Shown: positions 1-6,151, counted from the stretch's first letter. The stretch: 11,031 nucleotides of DNA from an uncultured Actinomycetes bacterium (GCA_937888775.1 CALAQT010000578.1:1-11031); one strand, 5' to 3'. Numbers and translations are program-made. The notes: generated by a model from the letters alone, not told the origin.

Positions 1-1477
1 CCGCCGCGAGCGCCACCGTGGCCGTCGGCGCGCCGGTGCCCGCGGGGGGCGAGCCGCCGCCCGCGGGAGCAGGGAAGGGGGAGGTGGAGGGGGCCAATTC
101 GGTCGTAACGGGCGTCGGCGGCACTCCACCGCCGCCCGACGCGACCACGACCGAGCGCGCGGTGCCGCTGCTGGTGCCGTCGGAGGCAAAGACCGTCAGG
201 GCAACCGTGAAGGTGCCCTGCGAGGGGAACGTGTGGCTCACGGTCGGCGAGGCTGTCTCCACCGGCGTGCTGAGGCCGGGCCCGTCGTTGAACTGCCAGT
301 TGTATCTGAAGACACCGCCCGCGGCCGTCGATTCGCCGGCGTCGAATTTGATTTCGTCTCCAGCGCCGGTGATCGTGTTGAACCTCGCCTTGGGTTCTTC
401 ACCTTCCAGGCTCAAGCGCTGCAGGCACGTTGCGCCCTGGTTGCTCCACTCCTCCTGATACCAGTAGAAGGCGCCGTTGATGACCTGGTTGTACGGGACG
501 CCTTTGGCGGTGGTGCCGAGCGGTCCGCCCATCAGGCCCCCGCATTTGTCTCCGACCTCGCCCGTTTCGCCGCCCACGTCGGTCCACGCGTTGTTCGGCT
601 CGGGGTCGGTGATCGACTCGTTGTGCTCGTGGCTGAGACCTCCCTCGAGCGCGCCGTCGGAGGGCCCGTTCGGGTGTTTGCCGTCGTCGCAGCCGGCGTT
701 GCCGGTGACGTAGGGGTCGTTCGAGTAGATCAGCTCGTGTTCTTCGGGGAGCGCGACGTTGCCGTGGTAGGCACAGAAGACGCCGTTTGGCGGCGGGATT
801 CCGGCAGAGCATTCTTCGCTGGCCGCTTCGAAGCAGCTTTCCACCTCGGGCGGCGTGAGCAGGAAGTACTCGTGGGCGAGGTCCGCCGGGAGTTTCTGCT
901 GCGTCACGAAGCGCACGAGCTCGGCTTGGATCTGGGCGTCGGTCAGGCAGATCGTGCTCGCTTCGCAGCCGCTCGCGGGATAGGGCTGTTCGTCGATGAA
1001 GGAGCCACCGAAATGCGAGCCGTAGCTGGCGAATTCGCCGGCTGCGTCGTTGTACTGGGCCGACACCGAATCCACGTTCTGCTTGCCGCCGCTGTCGTGC
1101 GCGAGATCTTCGAGGTACTTGTTGACGCCCGTCTTGTAGCCGGCGGGATACACGCCGGGCGTGCCCGGCGGATCCCAGTAGATCGTGTAGTTGGTGTTGG
1201 ACGGCATCACGGGGCCGCCGTTGTAGTCGAGATTGGTCAGCAACGCATCGAATGGCCGCGCACGGGCCACCGCGGCGCCGCGCAGCGGCTGGTAGCTGAG
1301 CGCCTTTCCGCTTGCGAGGTGCACGATCACGGCCGCAGCGCCCGACGCGCTCACGGCGAGCCCCGCAACCGCGACCGTGACCGGCAGCAGGCAACGCAGG
1401 AGCCACCGTCGACCCGAGGATCTCAAGGGCCGCTCAGCCCGCGGCCATGGAGCACGGGCGCCGCGCCGGTCTTGCAC
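1..1477 (-). CDS. Secreted PKD-domain protein, 3' end beyond window
   Basis: The minus-strand frame is open to the left edge, so the C-terminus is missing; about 492 codons are visible. An Arg-rich stretch (GRRWLLR) and a hydrophobic segment ending ASGAAA near plus 1340-1420 look like an export signal, possibly Tat-like. The next ~300 residues contain NLDYNGGPVMP and YTIYWDPPGTPG, then SHEHNESITDP (HEHNE at plus 617-631). This resembles the actinobacterial part of the EXORDIUM/phosphate-induced-1-like families, and HExxE could bind metal, but no protease function is shown. A PKD-type beta-sandwich follows (about plus 160-400: RYNWQFNDGPG, then SHTFPSQGTFTVALTVF), then a Pro/Gly/Ser/Thr-rich linker. 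It is probably a cell-surface or secreted protein. The start is uncertain: GTG 1477 has GAGG 8 nt upstream, ATG 1507 is in frame further upstream, and TTG 1424-1426 would give the neatest signal peptide. Confidence 0.8.
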   Translation of the reverse strand, partial: MQDRRGARAPWPRAERPLRSSGRRWLLRCLLPVTVAVAGLAVSASGAAAVIVHLASGKALSYQPLRGAAVARARPFDALLTNLDYNGGPVMPSNTNYTIYWDPPGTPGVYPAGYKTGVNKYLEDLAHDSGGKQNVDSVSAQYNDAAGEFASYGSHFGGSFIDEQPYPASGCEASTICLTDAQIQAELVRFVTQQKLPADLAHEYFLLTPPEVESCFEAASEECSAGIPPPNGVFCAYHGNVALPEEHELIYSNDPYVTGNAGCDDGKHPNGPSDGALEGGLSHEHNESITDPEPNNAWTDVGGETGEVGDKCGGLMGGPLGTTAKGVPYNQVINGAFYWYQEEWSNQGATCLQRLSLEGEEPKARFNTITGAGDEIKFDAGESTAAGGVFRYNWQFNDGPGLSTPVETASPTVSHTFPSQGTFTVALTVFASDGTSSGTARSVVVASGGGGVPPTPVTTELAPSTSPFPAPAGGGSPPAGTGAPTATVALAA

Positions 1478-1540
1478 GGTTGCACCCTCGGCGGGCGCGA
1501 CTACCATCTGGTGTGAGGGCTCCACTAAGAATGGACATCG

Positions 1541-2113
1541 GTGGGATTGCTGGACGGCATAAGGGCAGCAAGCAGGAAGGACGCCAAGATAAGGGTCCAC
1601 GTCGTCGACGATACGCGCCTGTTTGAGGGAAACATGGGCGACACGATCTGGTGCGGCGGCTACGCACCCGTGGATGAGCAGGGCTTGCGCCTGAGCGAGG
1701 CCGAGCACCGCACGAGCGACCCGCGCGTCTTCTGCTGCCAGGTCGCGGGCACCCATCATCGGCCGAGCTCCCTCACCGATGCGAGGTTCGATCTCGGCTC
1801 GCCGATCGCGCTGCGCACCGAGGCGTCTCCGTTCGACGGCTACACGGTGGGCATCTGGGACGGCTCGGGGACCCTGCAGGTGGGCTATGTGCCGCCGACG
1901 CTGGCCCGCACGGTGTCGGGGCTGCTGCGCTCTGGGACGGAGCTCGGCGGCCAGGTGCTGCGCGAGTTCCGACTGGGCTCGCCCGACGGCGAGCGCAGCG
2001 CGCTGCACGTGCTGATCGCACCTGAGGGCGCCGGTGTGGAGCTCGTCGTCCACGCCCCCGCGGGGGAGGCGCGCGGTGGACGCCGCCGCGCACGCCGCCC
2101 GGCTGCCCGCTGA
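1541..2113 (+). CDS. HIRAN-like domain protein, 190 aa
   Basis: Residues about 62-170 follow a HIRAN-like pattern: VFCCQVAGTHHRP, a positioned LGSPIALRTEASPFDGYTVGIWD, then LQVGYVPPTLA and a closing strand HVLIAPEGAGVELV. HIRAN domains are known as small beta-barrels that bind DNA 3' ends or damaged DNA, often fused to helicases or nucleases. Here the domain stands alone, with about 60 N-terminal residues of unknown role and an Arg-rich tail (GGRRRARRPAAR) that could touch nucleic acid. The GTG start has only a weak GGA 5 nt upstream. It is divergent from the PKD gene, with a very short shared promoter region, and converges on the CDF gene with 14 nt between stops. The family call rests on pattern memory; the gene itself is well supported by length and codon bias. 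Confidence 0.8.
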   Translation: MGLLDGIRAASRKDAKIRVHVVDDTRLFEGNMGDTIWCGGYAPVDEQGLRLSEAEHRTSDPRVFCCQVAGTHHRPSSLTDARFDLGSPIALRTEASPFDGYTVGIWDGSGTLQVGYVPPTLARTVSGLLRSGTELGGQVLREFRLGSPDGERSALHVLIAPEGAGVELVVHAPAGEARGGRRRARRPAAR

Positions 2114-2127
2114 GGGCGCGCCGCGGC

Positions 2128-2946
2128 TCAGTCCGTGCCGCGCACGGTGTGCCAGGACTGCCATGTGATGCGCAGGATCACCGCGGTGATGGCCAGGCCG
2201 AGGATCGGGTCGGCGACCTGCACGCCGACTGACACCGCGATCGCAGAGCCGATCACCGCGAGGCTCACGTAGGCGTCCGCATGCGCGTGGTGGCCGTCGG
2301 CGATCAGCGCGGGGCTGTCCAGGCGCCGGCCCGCGCGCAGGCGGATGCGGGCCGCGATCAGGTTGCCCGCGTAGCCGACTGCGCCGGCGAGGGCGAGCAC
2401 GGGCAGGTGCGTGGGCGCGGAGGGATGCACGAGGCGCATGACGGCCTCGACACCCGCCACGCACGCGCTCGCGAAGATCGCCCCAACCACCGCCAGGCCC
2501 GCGCGCCGCTCCGCGGTGTGCGAGTGCAGCGCGAAGGCGATGCCGAGCGGCACGGCGGTGAGGGCATCGCCGAAGTTGTGGATGAGGTCCGCGAGCAGCG
2601 CCACGCTGCCGCTGGCGAGAAAGATGACCGTCTGGGCCGCGGCCGCCACTCCGAGCACGGCGAGTGAGAGCGCCACCGAGCGGATGCCCTCGCGCGAGCG
2701 CTTGATGCTCTCGTCGACGAGGCCGTGGGAATGGCCGTGCTCGCTGCCGTGGTCGTGCCCGTGCCCCCGATCGTGATCGCCGGCCTGCCCTTGGTCGTGG
2801 TCGCCGCGATGCTCGTCGCGGCGGTCGTCCGCCAGGGGCTGCGAGCGCCGCGGCAGCCTCGCATGCCGGTGGGGGCCACCATGGGGGTGGGCATGCACGT
2901 GAGCCCCGTGCCGGTGCGCCTGGGTGCCGGTGTGCGCGGCGTCCAT
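2128..2946 (-). CDS. Cation diffusion facilitator (CDF) metal exporter, His-rich
   Basis: A 272-aa CDF-family protein, expected to export Zn2+ or similar divalent metals across the cytoplasmic membrane in exchange for protons. Residues 1-75 are extremely His-rich (HRHGAHVHAHPHGG, then GHGHDHGSEHGHSHG), a usual cytosolic metal-collecting segment. Six membrane segments follow at about 91-112, 115-141, 149-170, 182-201, 224-245 and 247-263. The two metal-site motifs are present: HNFGD in TM2 (H123, D127) and HHAHAD in TM5 (H220, D224). The protein stops at TVRGTD just after TM6, so the usual cytoplasmic dimerisation domain is absent. No frameshift is visible, so this is probably a natural CTD-less form. 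No Shine-Dalgarno is seen; a TAGCTT -10 box lies 9 nt upstream. The exact metal cannot be told. Confidence 0.93.
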   Translation of the reverse strand: MDAAHTGTQAHRHGAHVHAHPHGGPHRHARLPRRSQPLADDRRDEHRGDHDQGQAGDHDRGHGHDHGSEHGHSHGLVDESIKRSREGIRSVALSLAVLGVAAAAQTVIFLASGSVALLADLIHNFGDALTAVPLGIAFALHSHTAERRAGLAVVGAIFASACVAGVEAVMRLVHPSAPTHLPVLALAGAVGYAGNLIAARIRLRAGRRLDSPALIADGHHAHADAYVSLAVIGSAIAVSVGVQVADPILGLAITAVILRITWQSWHTVRGTD

Positions 2947-2955
2947 ATGACACGC

Positions 2956-2961
2956 AAGCTA
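2956..2961 (-). promoter_or_regulatory. -10 box of the CDF gene
   Basis: TAGCTT on the minus strand, 9 nt before the ATG. The transcript would have almost no leader, as for several other genes in this window. No clear metal-regulator operator was recognised. Confidence 0.4.
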
Positions 2962-3057
2962 GCGAACCGCTCCGCCGTCGCTGCAGCATCTGGATCGTTA
3001 TGCTGGCAGCGGCTCATGATGGTTCTGGCGCTAACGGGGGCAGCGGAACGCACGGCG

Positions 3058-3159
3058 ATGATCTCGTTCGCGGTGGCGCTCGTGATCGTGGCCCTCGTCG
3101 TGCTCGCGGTCTGGCGCCTGTGGCAGGGGCCCTTCCGCTCGGGGCCCGGGGACGAGTAG
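3058..3159 (+). CDS. Possible single-span membrane peptide, 33 aa
   Basis: A short frame from ATG 3058 encodes MISFAVALVIVALVVLAVWR followed by a short polar tail (LWQGPFRSGPGDE). This is a clean membrane helix with a basic and tryptophan-rich boundary. In-frame ATGs at 3016 and 3019 would give a 47- or 46-aa version. A weak GGA lies about 10 nt before 3058. It sits between the divergent CDF gene and another small membrane protein on the same strand. The function is unknown. Support is composition only, so it could be chance, although such hydrophobic purity is unusual for a random high-GC frame. Confidence 0.5.
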   Translation: MISFAVALVIVALVVLAVWRLWQGPFRSGPGDE

Positions 3160-3217
3160 CGGGCACGCGTTCACTCGGGGGTGATCCTGCGATCGTCGGT
3201 GACCGCGCGGGCAGCGT

Positions 3218-3223
3218 CACAAT
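3218..3223 (+). promoter_or_regulatory. -10 box for a leaderless small membrane gene
   Basis: CACAAT lies 6 nt before GTG 3230, and no ribosome binding site separates them. The spacing fits leaderless transcription, although the first base departs from TANNNT. Confidence 0.35.
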
Positions 3224-3229
3224 TGGTGC

Positions 3230-3484
3230 GTGCTCACCGCCTTCGGCGCAGTCGCAGTCACGTTCATGATGCTCATGTACGCCGCCGAGCGGCGCCATCG
3301 CGGCTTCGTCCTGGCGTTCGCTTGCGGCTGCGCCCTGTCGAGCGTCTACGGCTTCCTCGTGGGGACGTGGCCCTTCGGCGTCGTCGAGGCGATCTGGGCG
3401 CTCGTCGCGCTACGGCGCTATCGGCTCCTGCGCCCACGTGGTGCGGCAGGCCCGGACGAGGATGCTGGGGCGCAGATGTGCTGA
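3230..3484 (+). CDS. Small membrane protein, 84 aa, unknown function
   Basis: This is a complete 84-aa frame from GTG 3230. The sequence has an N-terminal hydrophobic segment (about 3-18), an ERRHRG turn, and two closely spaced hydrophobic segments (about 25-45 and 49-62, including CGCALSSVYGFLVG and WPFGVVEAIWALVAL), then a basic RRYRLLRPRG tail. It resembles short hypothetical membrane proteins seen in many actinobacteria, with a conserved-looking YGF and WPFGVVEAIWALVALRR core. No catalytic motif is visible and no function can be given. There is no Shine-Dalgarno; a -10-like CACAAT at 6 nt suggests a leaderless mRNA. Confidence 0.75.
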   Translation: MLTAFGAVAVTFMMLMYAAERRHRGFVLAFACGCALSSVYGFLVGTWPFGVVEAIWALVALRRYRLLRPRGAAGPDEDAGAQMC

Positions 3485-3675
3485 AGTTCCTCTAGAACGT
3501 GTGTCAGCAACACGAGGCGACGGCACATGCATGCTGGCGATCGGTGCCGGTGAGCATTACGCGAGAAGGGATTCCCGAGCCCGCCCGACGTGAAGGAGTT
3601 CGAGGTCTACAACCTCCAGACGCCGTAGGTCTCGCTCGACTGCGACTGTAGGCCGCGAGCGTAGGCTGCGGCCAG

Positions 3676-3707
3676 GGGACGACCCCTCGAGGCGGCTCGT
3701 GAGCCTC
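3676..3707. repeat. 32-bp perfect direct repeat, copy 1
   Basis: This stretch is identical over 32 nt to 4220-4251 in the same orientation. It contains two mutually exclusive small hairpins: GAGGC 3689-3693 with GCCTC 3703-3707, and GGCTC 3694-3698 with GAGCC 3701-3705. The neighbouring AGGGG/CCCCT hairpin (3674-3687) begins just outside it. It starts 6 nt downstream of the stop of the minus-strand ABM gene, so this copy could act as a terminator for that gene. The repeat pair brackets the ABM gene. Confidence 0.85.
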
Positions 3708-3712
3708 GCCGC

Positions 3713-3982
3713 TCAGGCGTGCGCCACGACCTCGCCGACCTCGACGTCGTCGAACGTGACGGGTGCATCGCAGCCGGGCCGTGGGAATTTTCCCGCAGCT
3801 GCCTGCGCGGCGTCCTCGGACTCGAACGCCATGACCGCGATGCCCTGACCCTGCGGCAGGTGAATCCAGTGTCCGGCGACGAATCCTGGCGCAGCCGACA
3901 CCTGGGGCACGACCTCATTCTGAAGTCGGGCCACAGCGGCCTCTTTGTCCGCGACGGTGACTTTCACGACCACTGCGTACAT
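3713..3982 (-). CDS. ABM-type dimeric alpha/beta-barrel protein, 89 aa
   Basis: An 89-aa protein with the ferredoxin-like pattern of the antibiotic biosynthesis monooxygenase (ABM)/YdhR-like superfamily: strand YAVVVKVTV, helix ADKEAAVARLQNEVVPQVSA, PGFVAGHWIHL strand pair, GIAVMAFESEDAAQAAAGKF, then a final strand VEVGEVVAHA. Members act as dimers in small-molecule oxidation or heme degradation, but many single-domain forms have no known substrate, and no catalytic residue can be assigned here. The start is well supported: AAAGG lies 8 nt before the ATG and a TAGCCT -10 box lies at 4016-4021. The gene is bracketed by two perfect 32-bp direct repeats, which suggests it came in, or was moved, as a small unit. 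Confidence 0.85.
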   Translation of the reverse strand: MYAVVVKVTVADKEAAVARLQNEVVPQVSAAPGFVAGHWIHLPQGQGIAVMAFESEDAAQAAAGKFPRPGCDAPVTFDDVEVGEVVAHA

Positions 3983-4015
3983 GGCGCTGCCTTTCTGTTC
4001 GGGGAAACGGCGGCC

Positions 4016-4021
4016 AGGCTA
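4016..4021 (-). promoter_or_regulatory. -10 box of the ABM gene
   Basis: TAGCCT on the minus strand, 33 nt before ATG 3982. This leaves room for a short leader that carries the AAAGG ribosome binding site. Confidence 0.45.
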
Positions 4022-4103
4022 TTCGACCCCGGTGAGGCTGGCCCAGTGGGGTGGAGAGCAGGTAGGCTCAGCCAGCTTGGGCACGGGGCGTTACGGGTTC
4101 GAC

Positions 4104-4169
4104 ATGGAGCAGGAAGTCACGCTGATCAATGCGTATGACGTCGGCACTTACACCGTCACAGCACCGTAG
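4104..4169 (+). CDS. 21-codon ORF, leader peptide or gene fragment
   Basis: ATG 4104 opens MEQEVTLINAYDVGTYTVTAP, then TAG. The start of the peptide recalls the N-terminus of clan AA (retropepsin-like) aspartic protease proteins, so it may be a truncated 5' end; this is only a loose resemblance. Alternatively it is a leader peptide, because a TAGGCT promoter-like site (4063-4068) lies upstream and a strong hairpin begins 17 nt after the stop. No run of one amino acid typical of classical attenuation is present, and no clear ribosome binding site is seen. Confidence 0.25.
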   Translation: MEQEVTLINAYDVGTYTVTAP

Positions 4170-4185
4170 GGCATCGCCTCGGATG

Positions 4186-4223
4186 TCCCGGCGCAAGGAT
4201 GTGGATCGCAGATTGTGCCGGGA
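4186..4223 (+). terminator. 11-bp hairpin, terminator or attenuator candidate
   Basis: TCCCGGCGCAA (4186-4196) pairs with TTGTGCCGGGA (4213-4223) over 11 bp, with one G-T pair and a 16-nt loop. No T-run follows, which is common for actinobacterial terminators. The right arm overlaps the start of the 32-bp repeat by 4 nt. It lies between the 21-codon ORF and the gene at 4341. Confidence 0.4.
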
Positions 4224-4251
4224 CGACCCCTCGAGGCGGCTCGTGAGCCTC
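4220..4251. repeat. 32-bp perfect direct repeat, copy 2
   Basis: Same 32 nt and same orientation as 3676-3707. The flanks differ at once on both sides. It lies upstream of the promoter of the gene at 4341 and touches the hairpin 4186-4223. Confidence 0.85.
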
Positions 4252-4285
4252 TACTGGATGATCCTCGTCCGCGAACTGCGCGAAC

Positions 4286-4291
4286 TAGGCT
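4286..4291 (+). promoter_or_regulatory. -10 box of the 140-aa gene
   Basis: TAGGCT, followed after about 40 nt by an AGGGGG ribosome binding site and ATG 4341. Confidence 0.4.
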
Positions 4292-4340
4292 CGAACGTCG
4301 CCGCGGACCGGCAACCAGGACGAACGGCAGGGGGTATGTG

Positions 4341-4763
4341 ATGGAATCTGACGAGGACAGGCTGCTCGGGTTCCTCCGCGAGTTCGCCGCGATGTCGGAG
4401 CAGGAGCGCGACGCGGCGGTTGAGGCGCTCCCCGAGAACGATCGCAACGCCCTGATCGCCCTCGATGCGGCGCGAGCTGCGACGGCCGACGTAGACCTCG
4501 TGGGGGTCTTGGACTCGGGGCACGGTGGGCTGGACAAGCTGCGCGAGGTCACCGACCCCGCGGAGTTGCTCACGGTCATCAACCTCGCCGCGAGGGAACG
4601 CCCGGACCTCTTCGCAGAGGCATTGTTCGCCGCCATCGTCCTGTACCGGGGCTGGGGTGCGAGCCAGCCCACGGAGATCGTGAGGCTGCGCGAACAGTGG
4701 CATTGGCATGTGCATCAAGAGCTCCAGACAACGCACGATGACGAGACGAAAAGCGTCGAGTGA
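4341..4763 (+). CDS. Acidic all-helical protein, 140 aa, unknown function
   Basis: The start ATG 4341 has a strong AGGGGG ribosome binding site about 6-8 nt upstream and a TAGGCT -10 box before that. The frame also runs upstream to 4215 across the 32-bp repeat, but that part has no translation signal and is left out. The protein begins MESDEDRLLGFLREFAAMS and looks almost fully helical and soluble, with a central LVGVLDSGHGGLDKLREVTD turn region, a helix ending LFAAIVLYRGWG, and a His/Trp-rich segment EQWHWHVHQELQ near the end. No membrane segment, signal peptide or known motif is visible. I do not recognise the family. Codon use and start signals make it a real gene. Confidence 0.75.
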   Translation: MESDEDRLLGFLREFAAMSEQERDAAVEALPENDRNALIALDAARAATADVDLVGVLDSGHGGLDKLREVTDPAELLTVINLAARERPDLFAEALFAAIVLYRGWGASQPTEIVRLREQWHWHVHQELQTTHDDETKSVE

Positions 4764-5072
4764 TGCCACAGCGAGCAACGGACCGGTATCCGGCCACGCC
4801 CACATGGTCGAGCCGGTGCTGCTGTCTGGGTCGTTGGCGGGGTCTTCTGTGCGGGTTTGCCCGCATTGCGCGCGATGGGTGGTGCGGATGTCCTGTTCGC
4901 GACTCGGCGTCACGCTGAGGCCATGAGGCGCTTGCGTGGAGGTGTTCGAGGTCGGCGTCGGGGCCGAGGCGACACGCTTCTCCTCAGACAGACGCAATTT
5001 GCGGCCGATTCGCGCGGTAGTGGTAGGTCTGCCGTTTGGTGTTGGCCCAGCCGGCTCCGAGCGCGCGATCCA

Positions 5073-5078
5073 TAGACT
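5073..5078 (+). promoter_or_regulatory. -10-like box before the DUF4258 relic
   Basis: TAGACT lies 9 nt before GTG 5088. It fits the near-leaderless pattern of neighbouring genes and probably belonged to the broken DUF4258 gene. Confidence 0.35.
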
Positions 5079-5087
5079 CTCGGCTCC

Positions 5088-5215
5088 GTGGCCGTCGAAC
5101 GATTCATCTGGACTCTCACGCGCTGCTTCGGCTCGATCAACGTCGTCTGACGCGGTCCGATGTTGAGCAGGCGATTCGTGATGGGCACGGCGGGCGTCAG
5201 GCCAACGACGGCGGC
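5088..5215 (+). pseudogene. DUF4258-domain gene fragment, frameshifted and truncated
   Basis: The frame through 5102-5215 reads TIHLDSHALLRLDQRRLT, then RSDVEQAIRDGHGGRQANDGG, the N-terminal half of a DUF4258 domain (HALxRLxQR...DVExAIRDG). DUF4258 proteins are RelE-like and often pair with a zinc-finger antitoxin. The likely start GTG 5088 is in another frame (VAVERFIW...), so a single-base indel near 5095-5100 breaks the gene. After 5215 the second half of the domain is missing. I infer a dead gene from a former toxin-antitoxin-like or accessory pair; no partner is seen. Confidence 0.55.
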
Positions 5216-5414
5216 GTCTGCTCGCCGGCCAGCAGCCCGTCGACGGCTGCTACAGCGTCAGCGACCCTCTCGGCCACCTGGACGCCAAGGAGGCACAGAG
5301 AGACCGCACAGACGCGCCGCACGCGCCGCTGGCGGCATGACGAGCGGCCGGGTCTCCCTGTGTCTCCCGGGCGTTCGTCGTCGTAGGGCTCAGGACCGCC
5401 GTCGAACTGGAGTC

Positions 5415-5648
5415 CTAGGCTTGCGGTCCCGCAAACATGCCTGCTGGTAGGAGCGGCTCGACCGCCCTCCACAGCCCGTCAGGACCGTCAATCCTGGTGG
5501 AGGAGATCATTAGCCCGCGGCGGCCGTGGTGCTCGGTTCTCTCGGTATCGGCAGAAAGGTGATCGAGCTCCCTCTCGATGGCCTCGCATAGATCGGACGG
5601 CGGGCCGGCGCCTTGGTCTGCAAACGGAAGAAAGATCGAATGGTTCAT
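5415..5648 (-). CDS. Small hypothetical protein, 77 aa
   Basis: The frame starting at ATG 5648 encodes MNHSIFLPFADQGAGPPSDL and continues with CEAIERELDHLSADTERTEHH, GRRGLMISSTRIDGPDGLW and ends VEPLLPAGMFAGPQA. The open frame extends upstream to 6221, but that part is the shadow of the plus-strand gene 5742-6080. The start is chosen because TAGCGT lies exactly 7 nt upstream, as for other leaderless genes here. Codons are GC-biased at third positions in the expected way. A beta-alpha-beta-like layout is plausible. No family is recognised. It is divergent from the gene at 5742, with promoters about 50 nt apart. Confidence 0.6.
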   Translation of the reverse strand: MNHSIFLPFADQGAGPPSDLCEAIERELDHLSADTERTEHHGRRGLMISSTRIDGPDGLWRAVEPLLPAGMFAGPQA

Positions 5649-5655
5649 GGTCTTG

Positions 5656-5661
5656 ACGCTA
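5656..5661 (-). promoter_or_regulatory. -10 box, leaderless 77-aa gene
   Basis: TAGCGT on the minus strand, 7 nt before ATG 5648, with no ribosome binding site in the gap. Confidence 0.45.
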
Positions 5662-5706
5662 CAACCCCCCGCAACCTCCGCGTGCGAGGGACTACCTCGA
5701 GCGATG

Positions 5707-5712
5707 TACGCT
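5707..5712 (+). promoter_or_regulatory. -10 box of the 112-aa gene
   Basis: TACGCT, leaving a short leader that carries a strong GAGGAGG ribosome binding site before ATG 5742. Confidence 0.4.
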
Positions 5713-5741
5713 GGCATCTTCCTACGAGGAGGCTGGGCGAG

Positions 5742-6080
5742 ATGTTCGAGAACACAGCGCAGTTCCAGCTGCATAGACGGATCGTGCGTGAGTTGGAGTC
5801 GGGTGTCAACAACCGGGACTGGTGGGTTTGGATCCACTTCCACGTCGACGAGGAAACCGACGTGTCGCTTGTCGGACTGGCTGACGAGGTAGAACGGTGG
5901 CTTGCACAGATGAACCCGGACGAGCAGGTCGCGCAGGCCGAGCGCGTGCGTGAGCTCAAGTGGACGGGCGGCGGGATTCACGTTGAGCTGAAGGCGATTC
6001 CGCGGGGCGTCGCGAGTCGTGGATCGCCGGAGTTGGTGGGGAATCCCTTTCCAGCCGTGGCCTTCTGGACCGGGAGCTAG
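5742..6080 (+). CDS. Hypothetical protein, 112 aa
   Basis: ATG 5742 has an excellent GAGGAGG ribosome binding site (5726-5732) 9 nt upstream. The earlier in-frame ATGs are ignored because that part has no such signal. The protein begins MFENTAQFQLHRRIVRELES and continues with a Trp-rich strand WWVWIHFHVDEETDVSL, a helix ADEVERWLAQMNPDEQVAQAER, a strand GGGIHVELKAIPRG and a C-terminal VGNPFPAVAFWTG. That last motif and the IHFH...IHVELKAIPR layout resemble short actinobacterial hypothetical proteins of unknown role. It looks like a soluble alpha/beta protein. No signal peptide or catalytic motif is visible. An XRE-type relic follows directly in another frame. Confidence 0.75.
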   Translation: MFENTAQFQLHRRIVRELESGVNNRDWWVWIHFHVDEETDVSLVGLADEVERWLAQMNPDEQVAQAERVRELKWTGGGIHVELKAIPRGVASRGSPELVGNPFPAVAFWTGS

Positions 6081-6148
6081 ATCCGATCGCCGATGCGCTC
6101 GACGTGAGCATGGCGGAGCTCGGCGCCGCGGTCGAAGCCGAGTCCTGA
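6062..6148 (+). pseudogene. C-terminal remnant of an XRE-type HTH gene
   Basis: The frame reads LLDRELDPIADALDVSMAEL, then GAAVEAES and a stop at 6146-6148. IADALDVSxAEL is the characteristic last helix of Cro/C1-type (XRE) DNA-binding domains. The remaining domain should lie upstream, but that space is taken by the end of the 112-aa gene in another frame, so only about 28 codons survive. It was probably left by a recombination that joined the 112-aa gene to this point. Such a short match could be chance, but position and stop codon fit a true C-terminus. Confidence 0.4.
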
Positions 6149-6151
6149 GCC

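Larger units (their letters stand above)
3983..4340. other. Intergenic stretch with promoters, mini-ORF, hairpin and repeat
   Basis: No full-size gene is seen. From left to right it holds the promoter of the ABM gene (minus strand), a TAGGCT -10-like site at 4063-4068, the 21-codon ORF 4104-4169, an 11-bp hairpin at 4186-4223, the second copy of the 32-bp repeat and the promoter of the gene at 4341. Confidence 0.6.
4764..5414. other. Decayed region without an intact gene
   Basis: About 650 nt in which no frame on either strand reads as an intact protein. Open frames exist because of the high GC, but they are Arg/Pro/Ser-rich shadows. The only recognisable content is the broken DUF4258 gene at 5088-5215. 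A CPHC pair near 4856-4870 in one plus frame is too isolated to call. Confidence 0.6.

Noticed and set aside
233..1516. Long plus-strand frame opposite the PKD gene
   Set aside because: Arg/Val/Ala-rich shadow. The minus-strand frame reads as a coherent secreted protein with a PKD domain.
3590..3628. Short frame VKEFEVYNLQTP ending in TAG 47 nt before repeat copy 1
   Set aside because: It lies at a similar distance from its repeat as the 21-codon ORF does from copy 2, but the sequences do not align convincingly and it has no start signals.
4084..4102. Resemblance to the 5' end of actinobacterial tmRNA (GGGGC....ACGG.TTCGAC)
   Set aside because: No matching 3' tRNA-like half, no complementary acceptor strand and no usual tag sequence within 400 nt downstream. 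A match of this length can arise by chance in a high-GC window.
4251..4997. Minus-strand 248-aa frame opposite the 140-aa gene
   Set aside because: Most of it is the antisense of a gene with good start signals. The remaining part shows no recognisable protein pattern.
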